64,000 nucleotides of DNA. Source: Mesocentrotus franciscanus. Lineage: Eukaryota; Echinodermata; Echinoidea; Camarodonta; Strongylocentrotidae. The notes below the pieces were generated by a model. That model was not told the DNA's origin. It saw nothing but the letters and a program-made list of their open reading frames with translations, and made no database searches. Positions within the stretch are counted from its first letter, which is position 1. Each line of letters opens with the position of its first letter. The translations under genes were made by a program, and so were the position numbers. Of the stretch, positions 32,452-44,676 are shown piece by piece. The stretch spans positions 31,234,264-31,298,263 of the forward strand of contig CP137668.1 in assembly GCA_037976565.1 (NCBI GenBank), in the 5' to 3' direction.

Positions 32452-32930
32452 CCCTGAGCTTCCGGGGGCTCTGCCCCCCTGGACCCCACCAAGGGCCCTA
32501 AGGCAGGTCCCTGGTTGCTCATCTGACCGTAATTAAGTGCCTAAAACCCCTGGGCTTCCGGGGGCTCCGCCCCCTGGACCCCACCAGGGCCCTAAGGCGG
32601 GCCTCTGGTTGCTCATCTGACCGTAATTAAATGCCTAAAACCCCTGAGCTTCTGGGGGCTCCGCCTTCTGGACCCCGCTCCAATTAGTGACCTGCATGCC
32701 AGTGTCACAAATAAAGTATCAAAATATGCTCATCTGACCTTAATTAAATGCCTAAAACCCCTGAGCTTCTGGGGGCTCCGCCTTCTGGACCCCGCTCCAA
32801 TTAGTGACCTGCATGCCAGTGTCACAAATAAAGTATCAAAATATGCTCATCTGACCTTAATTAAATGCCTAAAACCCCTGAGCTTCATGGGGATCCGCCC
32901 CTTGAAGCTCGCCGGGTCTTTGTCCCTGGA
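32452..32930. repeat. Tandem array with GGGGGCTCCGCCCCCTGGAC core
   Basis: Five starts of a unit beginning TGAGCTTC/TGGGCTTC lie at about 32455, 32551, 32645, 32762 and 32879. The third and fourth units are 117 bp and practically identical, including ATTAGTGACCTGCATGCCAG. The first two are about 95 bp and lack that block. Expansion of the last units looks recent. Confidence 0.88.
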
Positions 32931-33204
32931 CCCCACGCCAATTTACGCTCCACTTGCATCGCTCGCTTTGCTCTACCTGATCGTAAATACTCCCCCACTT
33001 TGAAAAACGTTTCGCGGGCCTGCATGTAACATGTAAGAGTGGTGGTGATGCGTATTTTTGTCTGCCTCCCCAAAAACGTTTTTGCTCATTACGCCACTGC
33101 TCCCTTGTCTCTCGCATTTCGTCCCCCGGTCATGAAAATAAATCGCCGCTCCTGCATTCACCCCTGATAAGCATTCAAAATGTCTCCTGGAAAGCTTGAA
33201 TATC

Positions 33205-33400
33205 GAAATAATGTAGTTTATACGTACTTCTTTATGAGATCAATAAAACTTGTAGCAGTTTTAATGATCACTACATTATTCAAGCAGGATTCAAGCAAGA
33301 CAATGAGCCCTAGCTTCGGTCGGCCCGTATTTACGATTTAATCAAGAAAATGGACATTGTCGTGGAAGGTGTAGGTGTCCGCAGAGTATAATTTGCTACC
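33205..33400. repeat. Inverted dispersed repeat, right arm
   Basis: Partner of 30597-30785 in reverse orientation. See that entry. Confidence 0.72.
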
Positions 33401-33654
33401 TACAAATATGAAACGGTATTGTCTCTGTGATGTAATGGCGGACAACTTTCCCATTCGTTTTAACACACAGAATGACTAAAGAATTTATTTAAAAATAAAA
33501 AAATGTGTGACTCAGGAGGGTCTATTCTCTTTAGAGGACCTATACGAATATGATATCCATAATATATTTTGAGCAGTGCTCCAAGGGAGCCAAGGCCATA
33601 AAAGAAAAACATAAATTAATGATATTTTGTGTACACGATAAACGGGATTTATCC

Positions 33655-33840
33655 GTGAATACGTCACAAACCACAGACCAAACTGTCAATTTGAGATTCG
33701 CGTAGAATTAGTGATTTCATATTTCACACATTCATAGCGTTCTTATTATATATATTATTAGTCCGATTTATGTCAAACTTTCGCCATTTTGTGTATCTTA
33801 TCATTCTGCTTTCATACAAATGAACTTATTGCTTGGGTTA
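33655..33840. repeat. Dispersed repeat, direct copy of 39310-39475
   Basis: Both contain CAATTTGAGATTCGC, AGTGAT.TCATATTTCA, GTCCGATTTAT and TCTGCTTTCA in the same order and orientation. Unclassified. Confidence 0.75.
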
Positions 33841-34324
33841 GATTGCCCTTTCATTACGGGTAGATGCGTATATAGCTACAAAGTGCATGGGGCACGGGGG
33901 CACGTATCCTTCCCCATCAAATGGGGAAAAGGAACGAAAAGAAAGAGAACATGCAGGAGATCAAAAGAGAAAGGGAGGAAAGGAAGAGAAATGAGGATGA
34001 TACGACCCCTTCCGAACCCTTTCCATTTTAGATCTTGTTTATTCGCATTTCATGCACAGAGTAAGACCGCCACTCCAGTTCGTTATATATAGAGAAAGGT
34101 TGGGGCTCAACCCCCCAATAAAAAAACAACAACAACCACCTCGAGTCCCTTTTCCAATTGTCTTAGGTATAAATGAATTTAAGCGAGGCACATTCGGAAA
34201 ATGACAACAGAGCCGGCCCTAAGCCCCTCCCCAAGCCCCCCCCCTCCCCCTCCACACGATGCCGTTCAGTGCCCTTTAATTGTTGGATTCACGCTTCAAC
34301 GCTTCGTTTTGATAAAGTGCCAAG

Positions 34325-34452
34325 CACCGCCGTAGCCAGAGTTTGATGTTTTTTTTTTGGGGGGCATACATGTAATTGATCGACGTCCATGAGGAGGGGT
34401 GTGTGATCTTGGAAATTTTGGGGGGCACGTGCCCCACCTGGCTACGGGCCTG
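34325..34452. mobile_element. hAT-type MITE with 8-bp duplication GTGCCAAG
   Basis: GTGCCAAG occurs at 34317-34324 and 34453-34460. Ends are CACCGCCGTAGCCAGAG and the complement CAGGCCCGTAGCCAGG. 128 bp. The element is partly included in the tandem duplication described next. Confidence 0.88.
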
Positions 34453-35089
34453 GTGCCAAGGCGAGCTAACATTGTTATACGATATATAACAATATGCTAT
34501 TCATATCTCGGTAAACAACACCGCACAACGATTAAAGTGAATACCCTCATTCGCCACAAGCAATATCAGCGAACCTTGCAGACGGGGATACGAGTATATC
34601 TACAAGTTAAACAATAGCAACAGCAACAATACGTCTGGTTGTATTCTATCGTCTCGTAGATTTATAATTATATTTTATATCAGACAACGTTCAGCTGTTA
34701 TCTGAGCCAGAGTTTGATGTTTGGGGGGGGGGGCACATACATGTAAATGATCGACGTCCTGGGGAGGGGTCTATGAGGATGGGTGTGTGATCTTGGAAAA
34801 TTTTTTTGGGGGGCACGTGCCCCCACTACGGGCCTGGTGCCAAGGCGAGCTAACATTGTTATACGATATATAACAATATGCTATTCATATCTCGGTAAGC
34901 AACACCGCACAACGATTAAAGTGAATACCCTCATTCGCCACAAGCAATATCAGCGAACCTTGCAGACGGGGATACCAGTATATCTACAAGTTAAACGATA
35001 GCAACAGCAACAATACGTCTGGTTGTATTCTATCGTCTCGTAGATTTATGATTATATTTTATATCAGACAACGTTCAGCTGTTATCTGA
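34334..35089. repeat. Two-copy tandem duplication, ~371-bp offset
   Basis: Unit 1 starts AGCCAGAGTTTGATG at 34334 and unit 2 at 34705. Both run through GGCACGTGCCCC, TTATACGATATATAACAATA, GCACAACGATTAAAGTGAAT to GTTCAGCTGTTATCTGA with only a few changes (for example CGAGTATATC against CAGTATATC). The unit includes most of the 34325 MITE plus its right flank, so the duplication followed the insertion. The two similar 72-aa open frames are products of the duplication, not genes. Confidence 0.95.
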
Positions 35090-36320
35090 TAAATTTTGGA
35101 ACTGATATTGTAATCGAGGGTGTAATATGTTGTCACCGTTGGGCCTGTATGCATGCTGCGTGTACACGTCCATCATAACCATTGCCAGGTTGGCGTCAAC
35201 CTGTAAGTATTCGAAACAAGCATTATTATCATCGAAATTAGAAACAGAATTTCATTCGACAATGCGATGTTCATCCCATAAAGAACAGACAGGAAGCCTT
35301 TTTCATATAGTACCCTCATTTAAAGATATTTGTGAATTTGATAAGTCTTTATATATAACGCAGAATATGATGATTATGATAGCCTAGAAATAAAATTTGT
35401 GTCACCTCTATCAGTAATTCATTATTATGTACGATGACAGAGTAATTATAAGGGTTCAAAATAAGTAATTTATTCACAAAAGTAAGAAGAGTTTGGCAGG
35501 ATGTCAACATCATCGTTTTGTCATGAAAGGTACTTCTGTAACTTACTGCTATCATTGTTTATTTGTTGGTTTGATAGTTTGTTTCGATGATCTGGAATAG
35601 ACTATTCACTTTATCCTGTTTTATTTATTCTTTTGTAATTACTAAGACATGGATGGTGATCCTAAACTGTGTATTTGCTTCTTTTATAAATGCATATTGA
35701 TTATTTTGTATACATGTACTTGATGATTTTTCAAAAATAGATTTGTATTTTTGTCTCTCCTTTGTCGGTGTGTATCCACTTTGAGTGCGGGGGCAAAGCC
35801 AAAGATGAAGGAAAAGGGGGAAAAAACGTGAGCTAAAATATAAGGAGATGGTTTGCTCAAAAATGCTCATCAAAGATTATATTATTATGTGAATGCACCT
35901 CTTACAACTGATGAAAAAGAAAAATAACGATTTGATTTGATATTGAGTATTAAATCTGTAAGAGAAATTGACTCTTAATGTTTATTGTTCGTAAATAGCC
36001 CTGTTACAGTGGCTATATAATATCGTTATCTTTCCATATTCATATTCGTTTAACAAGGTAAAACATCAGCATAGATGATTGGGGAAGAAAAGACACTCGA
36101 TTATTCTTTTTCTTTAAGTAATTAATGTTAAAAAGGATCAGTATAATATGCATAAAGATGAAAAAGGTATCTTCATCGTAATGGTACTCTGAGATTTGAT
36201 TATAAAAATGTAATACCTGCCAAAGCTACTTACTAGCGTATATATTTCCTTGACCCTCTATTTACAATGTTATTGATTATTGTATATTGGAAATGAATAT
36301 TCTCACTTAGAGGTAGGCCT
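35090..36320. other. Intergenic DNA, no gene seen
   Basis: AT-rich. No exon with coding sense, terminal repeats or tandem structure was identified. Confidence 0.4.
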
Positions 36321-36322
36321 AC

Positions 36323-36843
36323 TATGTCCCATTTGCAGGCCCCAAAAATGAAAAGGTTAAATTCCAACGGCATTTGAAAGATAATACTAATTTAGAACTT
36401 CCCTAAAAAAAGGGGGCTTGAAAATGTCTTTAAGTGGGAAAATAACGAATATTAGTTGTCGAATCGACTTAAGTGCTACCAAGTTAGTAAGTAATAGCCT
36501 GATTTTCAGACCATTGTACCGAGTGGTCGTACGTTTTGTGCTGCGCAAAGATTCAATCAGTTTAATTTTGGCCATTACAAGAAGTGGGTTATTGATGTAG
36601 ACAAATGCGCATGTACCCTTTACAGCTCATTTTATGTATGTTATTACCAAAGAAGAAAAAGCCAGTCAGTCACTCAATAGTGTCTGACAGTGAAGTCTAG
36701 CAAGTAAACGGGTTTCCTTGCATAATTTGAATATTAGGACACTGCTAACGTTTAAATTTCACAGATAGGACATACATGACATATTCATAATTCCTGCAAA
36801 GTTCTACAGAATTTGATGTTGGCTGCAAAAAGGACATAGTAGT
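36323..36843. mobile_element. TTAA-family C MITE, copy 2 (uninterrupted)
   Basis: It matches 27042-28217 outside the nested insertion (TACTATGTCCCATTTGCAGG at the left, GGACATAGTA at the right). The outermost bases and TTAA flanks are lost. It serves as the empty-site reference for the mariner-like insertion. Confidence 0.88.
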
Positions 36844-37344
36844 ATTCAAGTCGGAAAAGACCACTCCGTGACAAAATTGGGGTCCTTGGTTGAGTGAAAT
36901 TTAACTTTTTAACAAACTGAGTTGAGAAATTATAGTAGTTTTAAAGCTCTTTGTTTATATACGCTCTCAAAACTGATAGGTAAATCAATAATGATAGTGA
37001 TGATGATAATGATAGTAATAGTTATAGTAAAAGAAAATGTGTCGAGCTTCATACATGCTCTAATTCTGTTGGAGGGGCGCCATTAAATATATATTCGACC
37101 ATCGCATATAATTGAAATACGCTGCAAACTCCTGGATAAGTATTTCTATTAATAGTTTCAAACAACAGACTGAGTTTATCAAATCCAGTTTATTCAATAA
37201 GGACATGCTTTATGTAATACTTGGTAAATTTAGTCAATGCACAATAGGGCCTACCCAATCGCTATTAACATAAATAGTTGACAAGATACCATGTACTTTG
37301 TACTTTAAACTTCTACCAACCTTAACATTTAGTAAAGCTTTCGT

Positions 37345-37595
37345 CCATCCTTGTGGACTCTCTCAAGCCAAGTGATTATTCACACATTTTATTGTATTGT
37401 TATCTGCTGCCTCGAGATCACTGGAGCGAAGATAAGGTCACAGTGAATAGCCAGAGTCCCTATTCAGTGAATGATTGTGATCAAATAATAACATGACCTT
37501 ATCAAGGACGTTTTAAACACAACCATATTTAGCAAATATTTGTATCTGGTTAAGTGTGATCGAACTATACAATTTGCGCATTATCATACAGCTTA
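37345..37595. repeat. Dispersed repeat fragments with inverted partners
   Basis: Bases about 37345-37480 (CTCAAGCCAAGTGATTATTC, GAGATCACTGGAGCGAAGAT) match 52560-52700 in reverse. Bases about 37500-37595 (AACCATATTTAGCAAATATT, ACAATTTGCGCATTATCAT) match 39556-39645 in reverse. Together they point to one larger family scattered in pieces. Confidence 0.75.
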
Positions 37596-38159
37596 TACAA
37601 ATTAGACATGAAAAAGTTGTGACTCTATTAACTAACATGAACGGGAGAATACACCTAGCGACCAAGCCTGAGGATCTTTCATCTGAGAATATTTAACAAA
37701 GCTCCCATTGCATTCTAGAAAATTGTATAGCATTTACTCGTTGCATTAAAGGTCACCGTGATCATTCCTATATATTTTCAAATTTCAATTCAAATAATTT
37801 TATTTCCAAAACTCAATCAAAACATGAAAAAATGCTTACATAAAATTGATATCAAATGACATTTGCAATATGACAGAAAATGAAACTTATTTGTAATCAT
37901 GACATATTAAATGTTAATAAGTAATACATGCATTTTAAGATATATATATATATATAAGCATAATATTTTTATAAATTAAGTAGTATTTTAAAGGAAATTG
38001 AGAAATCCACTAAAAAGCAGTGCTTGTATTTGTGTGGATTACGCAATATAATATTCCGTATGCATCAATGAAGGCTACATATGATGTCTCGGCCTATGTT
38101 GGGGAATGCACATTAAAAGGGATTTCATTTGGTCTCGTGTCATGAAAGTAATTTCATTT

Positions 38160-38350
38160 ATTTCCATTCCATCCCGTTCAATTTCTTTTTTTTTTTCATG
38201 TAATTTCAGTTCATTTCATTTCATTTCATTTAATTTCACGTCAGTTCATTTCATTTGATTCCATTTCATTCCTTTTCATTTCACTTCATTTGATTTATTT
38301 CCTTTCTATTCCATTACATTTCACTTCAATTCTTTTCAGTTCACTCCAAT
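38160..38350. repeat. (TTTCATTTCA)n degenerate microsatellite
   Basis: Recurrent TTTCATTTCA / TTCATTTGAT units over about 190 bp. Confidence 0.9.
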
Positions 38351-38393
38351 CCATTTCATATCAACATGGAAATACTCGCGTTACTGAGCCAAT

Positions 38394-38547
38394 AGGGACT
38401 TTTAGATTTGCACGTCGACTGCAACGTGTGCCATTCTTTCAAGGCACTGGCCCGTGCCCGGCAGTGCCTTAAAAGGACGTCACATTACCTTAAAAGGATG
38501 TCACCGTGGCAGTCCACGTTCTCGTCGTGTAAAATCTAAAAGTCCCT
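38394..38547. mobile_element. Small inverted-repeat MITE with AGGGACTTTTAGATTT ends
   Basis: The left end AGGGACTTTTAGATTT and right end AAATCTAAAAGTCCCT are perfect inverted repeats, preceded and followed by AAT/ATT. Inside, AAGGCACTG...CAGTGCCTT is a second hairpin. 154 bp, non-coding. Confidence 0.82.
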
Positions 38548-39027
38548 ATTACCTATTCTTCGGTAAACCCGAACACAGACAAAGCTATACATTATCATAC
38601 AACACTATTTCACACAGACTGCATGTTTACTAGTTCAAATACATGTACATTTATTTTAACATTGCCAGGTGTGCACAATCAATAGGCGACGCACACGCGG
38701 GTATTGAAATTGTATCAGCAAGCTTACGTCGATTTTTTTTTTTTCTTCTTCAGAATTTACGACTGTACTGCATACCAAAAAAAAAAAACTCTGTTCTTAT
38801 TGCCATTCACGGTATTAAATGTAATTTCTTTTATAACATGAACCATAATATATATTTTTATTTTAATAATATATATTATATGCCCTTTCTTTTTACAAAC
38901 CATCAACCTTAGAAGTGCCCATTTTCATAAGATCCGCCATGGATCAATCATGTCACTCGTAAACACCATAAGGAAGCTACGATCATGATTATACGCAGTG
39001 GCGTAGACTGGGCTTAGTCATCGGGGG

Positions 39028-39056
39028 AGGGAGGGAGGGAGGGAGGGAGGGGGAGG
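39028..39056. repeat. (GGGA)n microsatellite
   Basis: A GGGA run after AGTGGCGTAGACTGGGC, which resembles a worn hAT-type transposon end. Confidence 0.8.
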
Positions 39057-39309
39057 GGCACCAGTTTTTAATCTACTATAGATCAGTGTTTTTTTAAACT
39101 TTTTTTTCTTTTAGTCACGGCACCCTTTTAAGATAAAATGCTTCGCGTCAGCCCGATCCCAAATTCACCACAGAAGATTCACTTTGCATCACTCTAGCAA
39201 TCGCCATTTGTCATGTACACACGTACGCAGGGCATATTTGATATTTAATTTTGAATTTTAAAAGAAAATTACATTTTAAACATGGTAACAATTATTAGGA
39301 ATATACATG

Positions 39310-39650
39310 AATACAATCCACGGACTAAATTTCCAATTTGAGATTCGCATAGACTTAGTGATCTCATATTTCAAACATTCATAACTTTCTTAACATTGGT
39401 CCGATTTATATCTAACTCTCGCCATTCGGTTTATTTTATTTTTCTGCTTTCACACAAACGAGCCTATTACAAGATTGGAGTTCCCTTTAATATTCTGAAA
39501 TGAAAGAAATTCTCCCACGCACATTAGTAAAATCATAACTGCTTCATTTGTAAGCTATTATGATAATGCGCAAATTGTATAGTGCGATCACAACCTGATG
39601 CAAATATTTGCTAAATATGGTTGTGTTTAATAACGTCCTTGAGAATGACA
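39310..39650. repeat. Dispersed repeat copies
   Basis: 39310-39475 repeats 33655-33840 directly; 39556-39645 is the inverse of 37500-37595. Both are diverged. Confidence 0.72.
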
Positions 39651-39961
39651 ACCGTCAATTCTGCAAAATACAAATAATAGCATCGCCATATCCCGAGAGA
39701 GAATGTCAACTGATCAGTCGCCATTGAGGAGACGCTGTACCGGCACCGCTTTCATACGGAACATCGGTGGGAGGCGGTGTGCAAGGGGGTCTTTTCATCT
39801 CCTTTTCTCGCCTTTTCCTAATAGTCTGTCCACTTTTCTCTCCTTTTATTTTTTCTTCTTCTTATTTTCCTATTTTCTTCGGCATTAAACGGAGGGGGGG
39901 GGGGTATGTCTCCCTACCCCTGTATCTACGCCAATGAGTTTCATCATACAAACTTGTCGAT

Positions 39962-40265
39962 GTGAAAGCTTACAGGTTGTGTCACCTTCGTTCGCCTCGC
40001 TCCCTCATTAGAATGCTACACGTTCCTCGAACATACACCAAAGCTGGCGATAATACTTTCCAGGCATGTGCTCCTCGACTCTGGAATGAACTTCCACGTT
40101 TTATTCGCTTATCACCTTCGCTGGATGTCTTCCGAAAATGTCTCAAAACTCTCCTCTTTGACCATGATCCACAACAGATTTTTTGATAATTTTTATGTAA
40201 AGCGCTGTGAAACAACAGATAGTTTGTAAGAGCGCTATAAAAATGACTTTATTGTATTGTATTGC
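39962..40265 (+). pseudogene. L2/CR1-like LINE 3' end
   Basis: The frame 39962-40186 encodes NTFQACAPRLWNELPRFIRL then LDVFRKCLKTLLFDHD, the standard C terminus of L2/CR1-type reverse transcriptases (related to the copy at 60.9-61.3 kb). It is followed by AAGCGCTGTGAAACA, AGAGCGCTATAAAAATG and a (TATTG)n tail, typical of L2-type 3' ends. 5'-truncated. Confidence 0.82.
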
Positions 40266-41090
40266 AAAGTTTTGGCACGGTGAAATGTTCTTCTTACTTT
40301 GGGTTGTATACCTTCATAAAATCTGCTCTGTCGACATGACCAAAAATTGAAGCCCCCCAGCCACTCATAACAATTTCTCTCTTACTAGTCTCTTCACTCT
40401 AACAACTCTAGTGCTATTTTTACCTTTTAAAAGGGCCGATGAGTGCGTTACCTTCAAAAAGGCAGATTTACATTTTGAAGACGCTCGATCCAACAATTTG
40501 AATGTTGCAAAATGGATCCAGACTGACCCCACGCTACGCCACTAAACACACAGCTGTACCGTTGCATCGTGACAAAATCTGCCATTTTCAAAATGTGGTT
40601 ACTCCTTGGCCCTGTTAATTTTGTCGAAAACATATAGTTTGTTTAGTACACCCATTTATTCTTTTCTCATGTATCATGTACACATTTCTAGACCTTTCGG
40701 TATTTTCTGTTTAATGTAAGGGGTGTGATGGTTTGCATTAATTTGTGATATATTTACAAATTTAAGTGGAAAATATCTAACGTAATTTGGCTTTTGGTTT
40801 TCTTTCTCGTTTGAATACCAAGAATGGTTCTGGATCGGAAAACTTCCAACAATAAAAAATGGAATACGCTTTTATGCATGAAAGTTGTATACCATGTATT
40901 AGAAACCTACATAGCTCGTCGGCCATTCTCCATACTGCAGTAATGTTTGTTTATTGGAGAAGGATAAAATTACTGGATAGCTTTAGGAGTGAAGTCCAGA
41001 CTTTGTTGTATTGTTTGCTTGAACGTTCTGAGAGGATTTATATATAAAATAAATAAAAACGATTGGATGGCCTAAGTTTGCATAAACTGA
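40266..41090. other. Intergenic DNA, no gene seen
   Basis: ACGCTACGCCACTAAA near 40532 mirrors AGTGGCGTAGACTGGG near 38999 and could be the far end of the same transposon, but no target duplication supports it. Nothing else is recognised. Confidence 0.35.
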
Positions 41091-41975
41091 CCTACATCCA
41101 ATACACAATGGCTTGTATTACAAACAGACTCCCTCTTACTCCCTCCCCTTCCCCCAAGGCGGCTACTTTAGACTCCCAAAAGACATTCTTTTCTCTTGTC
41201 CGCGAATATTTATTCCTACGGTAAAGAGGCAATATCTGATGCCCCTTTATAATTATGTTCTCCCCTGTTTCCTTTTTCTTCCTCTCTTGCTTGTTCATTT
41301 CTTTTTGCTCGTCACAGGATCTTCCGTCTTGTAACCCCCACCCTGCTCGCCAGAGAATCCTGGATACGCCAGTGTCGATCATAGCACATTAGAATGAAAT
41401 CATCAATCATTATGACATCGTCATGGTAAATTATTAACATGGTGTGCCGTACGTGTCCCCGCCGTCTTTACGAATCGGCTTTCATTCCTAGCTTACAAAT
41501 GTCATCTACGGATATTCGATATTACATCGCCCCTTAATTGCTTTCACTCATCATTGCTCATTAGGTAAAATGCATAATATCTTAAATAGGTGTATTCCTG
41601 CAACAACTTACTAAATGGAAACGATTTCATTTATAACATCTTCGCGCTATGTTTGAGACATAATTAAGTTGCCAAGAACGAAACCACGGAGAGCTATTTT
41701 TATAAACAGCATAACATGGATGTGATGAATATGTAGGACCTTAATTAGAGCAGCATAGATTGGTCAAGAAGCGAACAACTCTTCTGATATCATCATCAAT
41801 CTGTTTTATGGATCTTTATCCATTTCCTTTTTCGTTTATACTTCTTCAAATCTAATACACCCACATGGATAAGCACTGGTATTTTTTTTAAGTAAGTAAA
41901 AAACGGACTCGCTGGTCGACATCTTTTAAGCAGTGCAGCGCAGCAAAACGCTAGCCACCGATCAAAATCACCAAA

Positions 41976-42053
41976 ATGCTCCGACCTGTGTACATTTATT
42001 TAATGGGATTGATTGTTTTGATATCAGCGCACATTTTTATGTTGAATTTTTAT
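41976..42053 (+). CDS. Candidate first exon encoding a membrane anchor / signal peptide
   Basis: ATG at 41976 in a CCAAAATG context opens 26 codons, MLRPVYIYLMGLIVLISAHI then FMLNFY, up to a GTAAGA donor at 42054. The core is a single hydrophobic stretch suited to a signal peptide or type II anchor. It ends in phase 0, while the exon at 44677 enters needing one base, so an intermediate exon would be required; a 25-nt candidate between CTTCTTCAG and GTAAAC at 43224-43248 has the right length but is very weak. No homology is recognised. Confidence 0.25.
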
Positions 42054-42750
42054 GTAAGAACCAACCTGTCTATTGATTCTGAACATTTGGCCTGATTTTG
42101 AACAAAAATCAATACAATTATTCATTTTTGGGCCAAAAAGTGACCGAAATGACCATATTGTTGTTGATGGGGCTCAATTCGACAACTTTTTCTAGCATCA
42201 GGGTACTTTTTTGCATAGTATAGGCCTATCAGATCTCCTTTGCACATAGTAGCGATTGGAAAAAGTACCCCTGATCAGAAGTGACCATAATGGTTAGTTT
42301 GGGCCAAGAAGTGGCCAGAAATGACCAAAACGATGAGAGTACAGTCAATAATTAAGGCTGATATTTTCGGAATCAACGCAAAGTTTTACCCCGGATAAGC
42401 CATTCAAATCTTCCCCACCAAAACTTCTGATCAAAGCCCCTTATCTGATACAGCTGATATTTTTGTCAACTTTTCCTATCATGTATGATGTGAAATCGAC
42501 TAAACACTGGTGTCGCTAGATGGCGTCGTGGATTGTGAATCCACCGTATATTGCTGGCGTATTTTGATTGGCTCATGGCCTTCACATTCATCATTAGTGC
42601 AATAAATAATCCATTAAGGCGTCCTGTTCAAAGGACATGACTTTCAGTGGGACCGCTAGCAATGTATCAGAAGCTAGGGTATCTTCTTTTTAATTAGCGA
42701 AAGCAATGTTATGATGAATCCACCCAGTGACAATTATAAAGCCGAGTTAA

Positions 42751-43145
42751 AGATAAAGACCAGTTCTGGTCATGCGATTGCATTGTGAAAGAAACGGTGT
42801 GGAATCGATCAGAAAAGGTTCATCTAGCATATAAGTATTGGTGTGTACTGCAAGGTTCTGGAATCATCAAAATGATAAGAAATTTGGCCCAGTCTTGGTA
42901 AAGTTACAAGCACTGCACACAGAAAGATGTATATGGGACTACGCGACCACGTGCGCGATATCTATTTGGTCCCAATAGATATAATAATTTACCAAATATA
43001 TCAATTAGTAGGCGGTTTCCCGACTTTCCCGGCAAAATTTGTATCATCACGTATTAGTCAAAACATATTCTTTCACCTGATTGGTATTGAGAGCTTCCAT
43101 TTCATTTTTTTGAAAGAGGGGCGTTTCCAAAACTGGTCTTTACCT
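42751..43145. mobile_element. TTAA-flanked MITE, family D
   Basis: TTAA at 42747-42750 and 43146-43149. Ends AGATAAAGACCAGTTCTGG and the complement AGGTAAAGACCAGTTTTGG. The left half (GGTCATGCGATTGC, GTGTGGAATCGAT, AAGTATTGGTGTGTA, TGTATATGGGACTAC) recurs at 51663-51905 and in part at about 45645-45760. 395 bp. Confidence 0.9.
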
Positions 43146-43239
43146 TTAACATAATTGTCCCTCAACCACTAGAACCATGCTACGTACACAACTGCATGAG
43201 AGGCATAGTATGCATGCTTCTTCAGTTTATGCAAGGCGC

Positions 43240-43570
43240 GAGAACAAGAGGTAAACATGATTTAAACAAACTTTGCAAAAACGAACTCCAATTATATGGA
43301 ACTCCATTATATACACACGAGAAGAAAACGGGGTAGTGAAAAGCTTCACATCAAATAACAACCACGCGAGAACGTGACGTATGTAAACAAAATTTGTGAA
43401 ATCGAAACTCATTCTTGTTTTTAGCTCCATTATTTTAGAGGAGAAGATGATGAAATATAGTGTGAATCATACTTTTTTTTAAATTACACATCAAATAAAA
43501 ACCATAATTACTACTTTACACGCGAGATCGTAACGTATGTAAACAGAATTTGTAAATCGATCCTCAATTT
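43240..43570. repeat. Local degenerate duplication with GTATGTAAACA
   Basis: ACGTGACGTATGTAAACAAA at about 43372 and CGTAACGTATGTAAACAGAA at about 43531 sit in similar surroundings (ACACATCAAATAA...). A diverged ~160-bp duplication. Confidence 0.6.
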
Positions 43571-44676
43571 ATTTTGAACTCCTACATTGAAAAGCTACAC
43601 ATCAAACTAACACACTAACATGCAGTACTACAACTAAGTTTAATTTCGGTCAGTATTCCGTCATGTTAAGCTCAAAATACCATATGCTAATAGTTCTATT
43701 CATACGACAGTTGTTTGACTCTTCAATTAAAAAAAATTATCGAGATGCAAAAAATAAACAAGAATCATTAATTTTTGTTTGGACTCAATATTGAAATACA
43801 CAGATTAAACAAAATTCATCAAAACATCTCGTGTGGACGAAACATGTGCTTAGTTATAGCAATATTACTCAAAAATAAATACACTTTCTTGAAGGTTTAT
43901 GATTTTGAACAACCGAAAACGGTTCCTGCGATTAATAGCATTTCCTACATTTATGAAAACTATGAATTTTCGAGTCCTTTAACATGTTCATATAAAAGCG
44001 TTATGCTGGTGGAACCAGTTGGATGGTTTTGCTTTGAGATCCGACTGCAATTGCTTTAATCATGGTATATAATGCCCTTCATTATTTCCACATCAGTCTG
44101 ACTGGGGGCGGCCAGTATAGGTCCACGAGGTCAAAGGTCTACTCGAACAAGACACTAGTCATATCATAATATCATCAATTATAACATTGGCTTCTTATGT
44201 TCACAAACCGCCTTGTCCGCAATAACTCACGATACCAACGGGCCTCAAAGCCGGAAATGCCAGTCCCGTGGGCCTTCCTTTCACGTTTTCAGAGGTTTCA
44301 CAAGACCAACGGCCCACGACATATTTTTACAGTCATCTAGACCGATACTTTTTTTTTAAAACGTTTTCTTATGTATTTTTTTGTTTTATCGGTCTCGTGG
44401 GTTGGTGATCTACTACGATGTCCAAGTATTGTTCAAGTTCAAGTTCAATTTATGAAATTTCAATAAAAAGCAAGATATACACATACAATTCATTCCTTTA
44501 CGATCTGATAAACAGAAATACAAATCAGATGCAGATAATGATACATTGTCAACCGTCGATCTTGTAAACCTTTGATGACTGTTTTGTAAAATTATGTTTA
44601 AGTATCTAATGAATTGAATAGCGATTTCAAATCAGGTTTATATTAACTGTTTTTTGTTCGTATATATCCTTTGTAG

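Noticed and set aside
34399..35001. Paired 72-aa frames as a duplicated gene
   Set aside because: They are two copies of a non-coding tandem duplication containing a MITE; no splice sites or family match.
38999..40545. One 1.5-kb transposon with AGTGGCGTAG ends
   Set aside because: Ends look inverted but no target duplication matches, and unrelated repeats lie between.
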